From the NCBI GenBank assembly GCA_003506895.1, contig DNXO01000042.1, positions 30,948 through 78,082 on the forward strand: a stretch of DNA of 47,135 bases. Reading direction: 5' to 3'. The notes under the pieces are model-generated. The model was not told the origin of the DNA. It saw only the letters and a program-made list of their open reading frames with translations, and did no database searches. This stretch comes from Acetobacteraceae bacterium. GTDB lineage: Bacteria > Pseudomonadota > Alphaproteobacteria > Acetobacterales > Acetobacteraceae. Below, piece by piece: positions 40,362 through 47,135 of the stretch. The first letter of the stretch is position 1; every line of letters starts with the position of its first letter. Made by a program: the position numbers and the translations under genes.

Positions 40362-41708
40362 TTATGAATTGATGCCGGCCAATGTCACGTCGATCGCGGC
40401 ACCCAGCCGGTCCACGATCATTGCAATCTCGTCATCGGAGACGATGTACGGCGGTGCCAACAGCACATGGTCGCCGTTCACGCCATCGGCCGTGCCTCCC
40501 GATGGGTAGCAGCCGAGGCCGAGGTCGAACGCCGCCTGTTTCACCTTGGCGTGCAGTTTCAAGGCCGCATCGAACGGGCGCTTGGTGGTGCGGTCGGCGA
40601 CCAGTTCGACGGCCCAGAACAATCCCCTGCCCCGGATATCGCCGACGTGCGGATGGTTGCCGAACCGTTCGGTCAGCGCGGCCTCCAGCAACGCTCCTTG
40701 GGTTCGGACGCGGGCCAGCAAGCCCTCGTCGCGGATGGTTTGTTGCACCGCCAGGGCGGCGGCGCAGGCGATCGGGTGTGCCAGGTAGGTGTGGCCGTGC
40801 TGGAAGGCTCCGGAGCCGTCCCGGATGGCGTGAATGACTCGGGCTGAGGCCAGCACCGCGCCGATCGGCTGGTAGCCGCCGCCCAGGCCTTTCGCGACGA
40901 CCTGGATGTCCGGCGAGACCTGCTCCTGCTCCCACGCGTGCAACGTGCCGGTGCGACCCATGCCGCACATGACCTCATCCAGGATCAGCAGGGCGCCGTG
41001 GCGGTCGCAAACGGCCTTCACGGCGGCGAAATAGCCCGGGGGCGGCGGCACGCAGCCGGCGGTGGCGCCGACCACGGGTTCGGCAACGAACGCGGCGACG
41101 GTGTCGGGGCCGAGGCGCTGGAACTCGGCTTCCAGTTCGGCGGCGAGCCGGGCGGTGAACTCAGCCTCGGTTTCGGCGGCGCGCTGCTCGCGGTAGGCGA
41201 AGGCGGGGGAGACGTGGCTGAACGCGTCGGACAGCAGCGGCGCGTAGGGCAGCCGCCGGGCGGCGTTGCCTCCCAAGGCGAGAGCGCCCAGCGTGTTGCC
41301 ATGGTAGGACTGGCGGCGGGCGATGAAGCGGGACCGGTTGGGCTGGCCGATCTCCAGGAAATACTGGCGGGCCATTTTCAGCGCGGCCTCGATGGCTTCG
41401 GAGCCGCCGGAGACGAAGTAGGCATAGGCCAGGCCGCCGGGTTCGTGGCCGACCAGGGTTTCCGCCAGTTGCTCCGCCGGGGTGGAGGAGAAAAAGCCGG
41501 TATGGGCATAGGCCAAAGTCGCAGCCTGGCGCTGGATCGCTTCGACGATGCTTGGGTGCTGATGGCCGAGGCAACTGACGGCGGCCCCGCCCGAAGCGTC
41601 GAGGAGTTCCCGCCCGTCCGCGGCGGTGAGCCAGACGCCATGGCCCCCGATGGCGACAGGCGGCGGGGCGCCGCGGAGGTTGCGGTGGATGACGCGGCTG
41701 CGGGTCAT
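40362..41708 (-). CDS. Class III pyridoxal-phosphate aminotransferase
   Basis: A protein of 448 residues. The cofactor region shows the family motif LLILDEVMCGMGRTG (Asp) and the PLP-binding Lys in IQVVAKGLGGGYQPIGA. The opening GHGVWLTAADGRELLDASGG and SGGSEAIEAALKMARQY fit omega-amino-acid or diamine:pyruvate/2-oxoglutarate transaminases. Without a close known homologue the donor cannot be named. The start at 41708 was preferred to the longer frame, which crosses the rpiR gene. It sits 2 bp after rpiR and 15 bp before the binding-protein gene. Confidence 0.9.
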   Translation of the reverse strand: MTRSRVIHRNLRGAPPPVAIGGHGVWLTAADGRELLDASGGAAVSCLGHQHPSIVEAIQRQAATLAYAHTGFFSSTPAEQLAETLVGHEPGGLAYAYFVSGGSEAIEAALKMARQYFLEIGQPNRSRFIARRQSYHGNTLGALALGGNAARRLPYAPLLSDAFSHVSPAFAYREQRAAETEAEFTARLAAELEAEFQRLGPDTVAAFVAEPVVGATAGCVPPPPGYFAAVKAVCDRHGALLILDEVMCGMGRTGTLHAWEQEQVSPDIQVVAKGLGGGYQPIGAVLASARVIHAIRDGSGAFQHGHTYLAHPIACAAALAVQQTIRDEGLLARVRTQGALLEAALTERFGNHPHVGDIRGRGLFWAVELVADRTTKRPFDAALKLHAKVKQAAFDLGLGCYPSGGTADGVNGDHVLLAPPYIVSDDEIAMIVDRLGAAIDVTLAGINS

Positions 41709-41710
41709 GG

Positions 41711-42556
41711 TCAGGGTCCTGAAACGTATTGGGAATGGGCGGCGAGGCGGGCCTCGGTTTCGCGCAGGCGGGTCAGCGCGGCTTGGCCGCCGAGGGCGAA
41801 TGTTGCGCTGGACAAGGCCTGCGCCATGGCAATCGCGCCAGTGAGGCTGGGAAAGAAGCCGGGGCCGCCGGCGGCATCGAAGCGGAGGAAGTGATGCGCG
41901 CCCTCCGCCATCGGGGCGGCGGGCGTGTCGGCCAGGGCGATGAGGGTGCATGCAGCCGCCCGGGCTTCGCGGGCAGTCGTAACGCTGGCGCGGGAATAGG
42001 GGGCGAAGCCGATGACGACGACGGCGTCGGTGGGGTGGAACGAACCGATGTCCAGGTCTTCCGGGCCGGTGCCGCCCACCAGGCGGGTGGTGTCGGGGCG
42101 AAACAGGCGGAGCTGGTAGTGCAGCAAGGTCGCCACCGCTCGGCAGGACCGAAAGCCGGCGACCCAGACGCGTTCGGCTGAATGAAGCGCTTTGGCGGCG
42201 GTGTCGATCGAGGCTGGGTCGAGGCGCGACAGGCCGGCGAGGTCGGCTTGCAGCATGGCGCTGGTCAGGTTGTCCGGGGCATGTTGGGCTCGGCCGGAGA
42301 ACGGCGCGATCGGGTCCGCGGCGCGTTGGGATTCGATCAGGGCGTCGCGTAACCCGTCCCATCCGGCGTAACCGAGTGCCTGGGCGAGGCGGGTGAAGGT
42401 GGCGGGATTGGCGCCGGCGGCGGCGGCGAGGCCGCGCATGGAGCGGGTTGCCGCATCGAACCCGTGGTCGGCGAGGAACTGCCCCGCCTGCCTCAGGCGA
42501 GGCGGCAGGTCAGGCAGGATGCGTCGGAGCGTGTCCATCGGGGGATCGGCGACCAT
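41711..42556 (-). CDS. RpiR/MurR family transcriptional regulator
   Basis: A protein of 281 residues. The N-terminal helix-turn-helix (about 5-80) contains MRGLAAAAGANPATFTRLAQ and the C-terminal SIS sugar-phosphate-type domain (about 120-260) shows VWVAGFRSCRAVATLLHYQL and AVVVIGFAPYSRASV. RpiR proteins next to aminotransferases often control amino-acid or amino-sugar use. It heads the operon. No ribosome binding site lies before the ATG, but a large palindrome and a promoter-like pair do; the mRNA may be leaderless. Confidence 0.9.
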   Translation of the reverse strand: MVADPPMDTLRRILPDLPPRLRQAGQFLADHGFDAATRSMRGLAAAAGANPATFTRLAQALGYAGWDGLRDALIESQRAADPIAPFSGRAQHAPDNLTSAMLQADLAGLSRLDPASIDTAAKALHSAERVWVAGFRSCRAVATLLHYQLRLFRPDTTRLVGGTGPEDLDIGSFHPTDAVVVIGFAPYSRASVTTAREARAAACTLIALADTPAAPMAEGAHHFLRFDAAGGPGFFPSLTGAIAMAQALSSATFALGGQAALTRLRETEARLAAHSQYVSGP

Positions 42557-42603
42557 GATTCATATGTATCGTTCGTTCGGATATTATGCAACATATGGAT
42601 CAT
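42555..42603 (-). promoter_or_regulatory. Large inverted repeat with overlapping promoter, candidate RpiR operator
   Basis: ATGATTCATATG (42555-42566) and CATATGGATCAT (42592-42603) form a 12-bp inverted repeat with one mismatch, 25 bp apart. On the minus strand TTGCAT inside it is followed 17 bp later by TACATA, placing the start of transcription near the rpiR ATG. The repeat overlaps the start codon, so it could serve autorepression. It also lies upstream of the divergent monooxygenase gene. Confidence 0.55.
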
Positions 42604-42815
42604 GTCTGTTTCGAACCTAGACGCCGATGCGGCGGTGTCATCGTTTCTGGGCCGGGGAAACATCACACACCGCAAGCATATTCAACCGCGGATGCACGCT
42701 GATACTCCAGGCCACCGACACGCCCGTCGGCAACCGCGAAATCGCACAAGGCCTCGACGACGGGCTGGTCTGCCGACAAGACTCCGCCTACCGTCCAGTA
42801 AGGAGGAACCCTGTC

Positions 42816-44111
42816 ATGCGCTTCGGCCTGCTCTATGAACTCCAGTTGCCGCGTCCCTGGGATGAATTCTCCGAACACCGGATGATCCACGACGCCTTGG
42901 CCGAGGTCCAGCTCGCCGACCGGTTGGGTTTCGACTGTGTCTGGGCCAACGAGCACCATTTCCTGGAAGAATACTCCCACAGTTCGGCGCCCGAGGTGTT
43001 CCTGGCCGCCGCCGCCGCGCGGACCGAGAACATCCATGTCGGCCACGCCGTCGTGCTCTCCCCGCCCGGCTACAACCCGCCCGCGCGTGTCGCGGAGCGG
43101 ATCGCGACGCTGGACCTGGTTTCCAGCGGCCGAGCGGAGTGGGGAACGGGGGCGTCGTCCTCGCGCACCGAGTTGGAGGGGTTCGAGATCGACGTCGCCC
43201 AGAAAAAGGCGATGTGGGCGGAGGCGACCGAACAGACCGCCAATATGCTGGCGATGTCGCCCTATCCAGGGTTTCAGGGGCAGTTCTTCTCGATGCCGGC
43301 GCGCAACGTGATCCCCAAGCCTTTTCAGAAGCCGCACCCGCCGATCTGGGTGGCGTGTTCCAACCGCGAAACCATCCACACGGCGGCGCGCAACGGCATC
43401 GGCGCGCTGGCCTTCGCCTTCGTCGATCCCGAGGAAGCGTCGAAGTGGGCCGGCGAATACTACGACATCATCAAGTCGGACGAATGCGTGCCGATCGGGC
43501 ACAGCGTCAACGCCAACATCGCGATGGCGACCGGCTTCTCGGTGCATGAATCCGAAGCCGAGGCGTTGGCGCGCGGCCAGGAAGGTTTTCAATACTTCGG
43601 CTTCGCGCTCGGCCATTTCTACGTCTATGGCCAGCACAAGCCGGGCGTCACCAAGGTGTGGGACCGGTTCGAACTCGCCCGCGACAAGTTGCCGCCGACG
43701 AAGGGCAACGGCATCGGCACGCCGGAGCAACTGGTCAGCCGCATGAAGCAGTATCAGGACGCCGGTATCGACCAGGTGATCTTTATTCAGCAGGCGGGAC
43801 GCAACACCCACGAACACATCGTCGCCTCGCTTGAACTGTTCGCGGAAAAAGTGATGCCGGCGCTGAAGGCGGACCAAGCGGAGCGGGACGCGCGCAAGCA
43901 GGCGGAACTTGCACCGTACATCGCGGCGGCCCTGAAGCGGAAGAAGTGGATGGCCCCGTTGGCCGAGGACCAGATCCCGACCATCGCCGCGTACGGCCGC
44001 ACCGTGGTCGCGGGCGCCCCGGTGGCCGGCGCGCTGAATGCCCGCCGGGGCGGCGGCATCGAGATACCCAGCGAGGACCTGGCGGAGACCACTCAGGCGG
44101 CGGGGCATTAG
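42816..44111 (+). CDS. LLM class flavin-dependent oxidoreductase (luciferase-like monooxygenase)
   Basis: A protein of 431 residues with a TIM-barrel luciferase-like fold. RFGLLYELQLPRPWDE at the start, GFDCVWANEHHFLEEYSHS and HVGHAVVLSPPGYNPPARVA, then RAEWGTGASSSRTELEGF, are the flavin and substrate regions of the family. It uses reduced FMN and O2 on an unknown substrate. AAGGAGG at 42800-42806 fixes the start at 42816. The C-terminal 70 residues are charged and extend beyond the common core. It is divergent from rpiR across about 260 bp and ends with a hairpin. Confidence 0.88.
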   Translation: MRFGLLYELQLPRPWDEFSEHRMIHDALAEVQLADRLGFDCVWANEHHFLEEYSHSSAPEVFLAAAAARTENIHVGHAVVLSPPGYNPPARVAERIATLDLVSSGRAEWGTGASSSRTELEGFEIDVAQKKAMWAEATEQTANMLAMSPYPGFQGQFFSMPARNVIPKPFQKPHPPIWVACSNRETIHTAARNGIGALAFAFVDPEEASKWAGEYYDIIKSDECVPIGHSVNANIAMATGFSVHESEAEALARGQEGFQYFGFALGHFYVYGQHKPGVTKVWDRFELARDKLPPTKGNGIGTPEQLVSRMKQYQDAGIDQVIFIQQAGRNTHEHIVASLELFAEKVMPALKADQAERDARKQAELAPYIAAALKRKKWMAPLAEDQIPTIAAYGRTVVAGAPVAGALNARRGGGIEIPSEDLAETTQAAGH

Positions 44112-44135
44112 GCACCGAGCGGCGCGGGAGCGGAC

Positions 44136-44163
44136 GGGCGGTCAAACTGGTTGACAACCGCCC
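44136..44163 (+). terminator. Hairpin after the monooxygenase gene
   Basis: GGGCGGT (44136-44142) pairs with ACCGCCC (44157-44163); the loop contains a smaller CAA/TTG pairing. It lies 24 bp after the stop and is followed by a C-run rather than T residues. Confidence 0.5.
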
Positions 44164-44212
44164 CCCCGGTCCCTACCCCGCCGCCTCTCGTTAAACGCCT
44201 GAAAGTTCCTTT

Positions 44213-45139
44213 ATGTCCCGCCGCAAACCTCGCGGCCGCCCGCTCGACGGGTGGCTGATCATCGACAAGCCGGCCGGGGTGACCAGCACCGATGTGGTCA
44301 ACCGCGTCAAACGCATCTTCGACGCGCAGAAAGCCGGCCACGGCGGCACGCTGGATCCGCTGGCAACCGGCCTGTTGCCCGTTGCGTTCGGCGCCGCCAC
44401 CAAGACCGTGCCGTATGTCATGGACGGCACGAAGCTGTATCACTTTACCCTGAAATTCGGTGAGGCCCGCGACAGCGACGACTCCGATGGCGAGGTGACG
44501 GAAACCAGCGATGTCCGCCCCGACGACGCGACGATCCAGGCCGCCCTGCCCGCCTTCCGCGGCGCCATCATGCAGGTTCCGCCGGTGTTCTCCGCCATCA
44601 AGGTCGCCGGCGAGCGCGCCTATGACATGGCCCGCGAAGGCCGCCCCCCGGTGCTGGAAGCCCGCCCGGCCAGGGTGGACCGGTTCGAGCTGATCGCCCG
44701 GCCCGACGCCGACACGGCGATCTTCGAGGTCGCGTCCGGCAAGGGTGTGTATATGCGCAGCCTGGCCCGCGACCTGGCCAAGGCGTGCGGGACGGTGGGG
44801 CATATCGCCGCGCTGCGGCGGCTGCGGGTGGGCCCGTTCCTGGAACATCACGCGATTCCGCTGGACAAACTGCGCGAAGCGGACGATGAAGCGCCCGCTT
44901 CCCCGGACCTTTTGCTTCCGGTCGCGACCGCGCTGGCCGACATCCCGGCGCTGGCCTTGACCGAACAAGAGGCCGCCGACCTTAAACACGGCCAGCCAAT
45001 CAGTCTGGTCGCGCTGATGGGCCGGATTCCGGCGTCGGCCGATCCCAATGGTGGATTGGCGCGTGCGATGGCGGGGGGCCGCGTGATCGGGTTGTGCCGT
45101 CTTGAAGACGGCATGCTGAAGCCCGAACGGGTTCTTTGA
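44213..45139 (+). CDS. truB: tRNA pseudouridine-55 synthase
   Basis: A protein of 308 residues that converts U55 of tRNAs to pseudouridine. The N-terminal GWLIIDKPAGVTSTDVVN and the catalytic Asp48 in HGGTLDPLATGLLP are diagnostic; VPPVFSAIKVAGERAYDMAR and VASGKGVYMRSLARDLA are also typical. It precedes rpsO and pnp in the classical translation/RNA-decay order (the upstream infB-rbfA part is not here; the preceding gene is unrelated, which is a break from the usual order). Confidence 0.96.
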   Translation: MSRRKPRGRPLDGWLIIDKPAGVTSTDVVNRVKRIFDAQKAGHGGTLDPLATGLLPVAFGAATKTVPYVMDGTKLYHFTLKFGEARDSDDSDGEVTETSDVRPDDATIQAALPAFRGAIMQVPPVFSAIKVAGERAYDMAREGRPPVLEARPARVDRFELIARPDADTAIFEVASGKGVYMRSLARDLAKACGTVGHIAALRRLRVGPFLEHHAIPLDKLREADDEAPASPDLLLPVATALADIPALALTEQEAADLKHGQPISLVALMGRIPASADPNGGLARAMAGGRVIGLCRLEDGMLKPERVL

Positions 45140-45181
45140 GCCCCGCACGCGTCGTATCCACTCACACCCAGGAGATAGACG

Positions 45182-45451
45182 ATGTCGCAGTCACCCGAGG
45201 TTCGCTCGGCGATCATTACTGAGTACAAGACCGGTGAAACTGACACCGGTAGCCCGGAAGTCCAGGTTGCCCTGATTTCCGAACGCATCACCAGCCTGAC
45301 GGAACATCTGAAGGTCCACGCGAAGGACTTCCACTCGCGCCGTGGCCTGCTGATGCTGGTGGGACGCCGCCGCCGCCTGCTGGACTACCTGAAGAGGAAG
45401 AACCAGGCCCGCTATCAGACGCTGATCGGGAAGCTGGGTCTGCGCCGCTAA
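45182..45451 (+). CDS. rpsO: 30S ribosomal protein S15
   Basis: A protein of 89 residues, normal length. TGSPEVQVALISERITSLTEHLK and HSRRGLLMLVGRRRRLLDYL are hallmarks of S15, which binds the 16S rRNA three-way junction. AGGAGA upstream is the ribosome binding site. Often S15 represses its own mRNA. A hairpin repeat follows the stop codon. Confidence 0.97.
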   Translation: MSQSPEVRSAIITEYKTGETDTGSPEVQVALISERITSLTEHLKVHAKDFHSRRGLLMLVGRRRRLLDYLKRKNQARYQTLIGKLGLRR

Positions 45452-45461
45452 AGCCCTTCGT

Positions 45462-45490
45462 GTCATGGCCGGGCGTGTCCCGGCCGTGAC
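45462..45490. repeat. REP-like inverted repeat after rpsO, possible terminator
   Basis: GTCA-t-GGCCGGG and CCCGGCC-g-TGAC form an almost perfect hairpin only 10 bp after the rpsO stop. It closely resembles the copy at 17486-17516. It can end the rpsO transcript or protect its 3' end; no T-run follows. Confidence 0.7.
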
Positions 45491-45829
45491 AGCAGGACCT
45501 GGCCGGCCTCACAATAAAGCTAGCCAGCGGTGGGAATGATCCCTATCTCCAGCCCGCTGACTCTAAAGACGACCTGAACGGGGGCGGGTATTCCCCTGGC
45601 AACCCCGCGGACACGCGGTGGACAGAAAGACCGCCGATCCGGCACGCCCCGAAAGGCGCGGGACCAGCGACGGCGTTTCCGGCCACATGGCCGCGGCTGC
45701 GACCCTTCCAACGGCACGCAGCACGCGTTCCGTGTTACCCGAGACGCCGCCACCCGCCCCCCCGCAGGGACCGTCCCGAGGAAAGCTGTCTGGTTGTCCG
45801 CCGATTCCGCGCATCTAAAGGACGACTGA
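45491..45829 (+). promoter_or_regulatory. Untranslated leader of pnp
   Basis: This 339-bp stretch between the repeat and pnp has no credible gene. It holds several short hairpins (for example GGGA-atga-TCCC at 45532-45543, and GGCCACATGGCC near 45680) and no clear promoter. In other bacteria pnp leaders form RNase III-cut stems used for autocontrol; whether this one does so cannot be told from sequence alone. Confidence 0.4.
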
Positions 45830-47135
45830 ATGTTCAATTATTTCCGCAAGGAACTCGAATGGGGCGGGCGCAAGCTGGTCCTGGAAACCGGCAAGATCGC
45901 CCGTCAGGCTGATGGCGCCGTTATGATCTCCTATGGTGAGACCATCATCCTCTGCACCGCGGTCGGCGTAAAGACCGCGAAGCCGGGCCAGGATTTCTTC
46001 CCGCTGACCGTCAACTACCAGGAAAAGGCGTTCGCCGCCGGTAAGATCCCCGGTGGCTTCTTTAAGCGCGAAGGCCGTCCCAGCGAGGCGGAAACGCTGA
46101 AGAGCCGGTTGATCGACCGTCCGATTCGCCCGCTGTTCCCGGAAGGCTTCCGGAACGAAGTGCAGATCGTCGCCACGGTCCTGAGCTACGACAACGAGAA
46201 CGACCCCGACGTGGTCGCGATGATCGGCTGCTCCGCCGCGCTGACCCTGTCCGGCATCCCCTTCTTCGGCCCGATCGCGGCCGCCAGGGTGGGCTTCGAG
46301 AACGGGGCGTATGTCCTGAACCCGACCGCTGAGCAGATGAAGACCAGCGAACTGGAACTGGTTCTGGCCGGCACCGCCGAAGGCGTGCTGATGGTCGAAT
46401 CCGAAGCGCGGGAGCTGTCGGAAGAGATCATGCTGGGCGCGGTGAAGTTCGGTCATGCCGCTTTCCAGCCGGTGATCAACGCGATCATCGAGCTCGCCGA
46501 ACATGCCGCCAAGGAACCTTGGGCGCTGACGGAAAAGTCCGACGCGGAAAAGGCCCTCGCCGCCCGCGTGGACGCCCTGGGCCGCGCCGGCATCGCCGAA
46601 GCGTACCAAGAGAAGGTCAAGCAGGCGCGTTACGAAAAAGTAGCCGCCGCGAAGAAGGCCGCCGCCGCCGCGCTGACCGCCGAAGGGCTGGACCCGGAGA
46701 AGGCCAAGGGCCTGTTCCATGACCTGGAAGCCGACGTCGTTCGCAATGCCATCCTGGATACCGGCATCCGCATCGACGGCCGCGACACCCGCACGGTTCG
46801 CCCGATCATCGCCGAGGTCGGCATCCTGCCGCGGGCGCATGGCTCCGCGCTGTTCACCCGTGGCGAGACGCAGGCATTCTGCGTGGCGACACTGGGCACC
46901 GGCCAGGACGAACAGGTCGTGGACGCGCTGCTGGGCGAATACCGCGAGAACTTCATGCTGCACTACAACTTCCCTCCGTACTCGGTGGGCGAAGCTGGTC
47001 GCATGGGCTCCCCGGGCCGTCGCGAGATCGGCCACGGCAAGCTGGCATGGCGCGCCATTCACCCGCTGCTGCCGGGCAAGGACAAGTTCCCGTACACCAT
47101 GCGCGTGGTGTCCGAGATCACCGAGTCCAACGGCT
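45830..47135 (+). CDS. pnp: Polyribonucleotide nucleotidyltransferase, 3' end missing
   Basis: The first 435 residues of PNPase, a phosphorolytic 3'-5' exoribonuclease of the RNA degradosome; about 280 more (rest of the second RNase PH core, KH and S1 domains) lie beyond the window. The first RNase PH-like domain is seen in MFNYFRKELEWGGRKLVLET, DFFPLTVNYQEKAFAAGKIP and LIDRPIRPLFPEGF. A helical domain rich in Ala/Lys follows (about 240-300). The second core begins with RIDGRDTRTVRPI and includes HGSALFTRGETQAF and HYNFPPYSVGE. AAAGGA precedes the ATG at 45830. Confidence 0.97.
   Translation, partial: MFNYFRKELEWGGRKLVLETGKIARQADGAVMISYGETIILCTAVGVKTAKPGQDFFPLTVNYQEKAFAAGKIPGGFFKREGRPSEAETLKSRLIDRPIRPLFPEGFRNEVQIVATVLSYDNENDPDVVAMIGCSAALTLSGIPFFGPIAAARVGFENGAYVLNPTAEQMKTSELELVLAGTAEGVLMVESEARELSEEIMLGAVKFGHAAFQPVINAIIELAEHAAKEPWALTEKSDAEKALAARVDALGRAGIAEAYQEKVKQARYEKVAAAKKAAAAALTAEGLDPEKAKGLFHDLEADVVRNAILDTGIRIDGRDTRTVRPIIAEVGILPRAHGSALFTRGETQAFCVATLGTGQDEQVVDALLGEYRENFMLHYNFPPYSVGEAGRMGSPGRREIGHGKLAWRAIHPLLPGKDKFPYTMRVVSEITESNG

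Noticed and set aside
41709..42362. N-terminal extension of the aminotransferase frame
   Set aside because: It overlaps the rpiR gene, and the extension has a Pro/Arg-rich shadow composition. The family start fits 41708.

Overview
The window is about 47 kb of GC-rich, densely packed chromosomal DNA. Its core gene order (rpmF-plsX-fabH-ihfA-merR, and truB-rpsO-pnp) is the one seen in alphaproteobacteria. The high GC content, the oxalate genes and the many acyl-CoA and keto-acid genes suggest Rhodospirillales, possibly Acetobacteraceae; this lineage call is an inference. No rRNA, tRNA, insertion sequence, prophage or CRISPR array was seen. Both ends cut a gene: a thiolase at the left and pnp at the right.

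Left part (1-17.3 kb), mostly carbon metabolism. A 3-oxoadipyl-CoA-type thiolase is followed by lrgA-lrgB, and a membrane Cache-PAS protein without an output domain converges on them. A GntR/FCD regulator, oxalyl-CoA decarboxylase and formyl-CoA:oxalate CoA-transferase form a compact oxalate operon. A DEAD-box RNA helicase with long disordered tails is coupled to glutaryl-CoA dehydrogenase. Then comes an unassigned catabolic locus: a cupin and a fumarate reductase/ketosteroid dehydrogenase-like flavoprotein on one strand, and an IclR regulator, a thiamine-diphosphate enzyme and a branched-chain-type binding protein on the other. A 28-bp palindrome lies in the divergent promoter region.

Middle (17.5-30.7 kb), housekeeping. 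The fatty acid/phospholipid block on the minus strand is preceded by an acyl-CoA synthetase. After it come oligoendopeptidase F, catalase, a SixA-like phosphatase coupled to a CHAD protein, a small anchored nuclease-like protein and a SAF-domain oxidoreductase.

Right part (30.6-47.1 kb). A CcdAB toxin-antitoxin pair has a toxin that looks shortened at its C-terminus. The ligase-associated DNA repair genes (PdeM phosphoesterase, DEXH helicase, exonuclease) are present but split by two tandem TPR-glycosyltransferase genes, and the ATP-dependent ligase is absent from the window. A RpiR regulator, class III aminotransferase and polar amino-acid binding protein form a minus-strand operon behind a large palindrome. 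A luciferase-like monooxygenase and the truB-rpsO-pnp translation/RNA-decay block end the window.

The most promising uncharacterised unit is the IclR/cupin/flavoprotein/ThDP-enzyme/binding-protein locus at 12.9-17.3 kb (with the flavoprotein extending left to 11.2 kb). The SixA-CHAD pair, the split repair cluster and the shortened CcdB are the next most interesting points.
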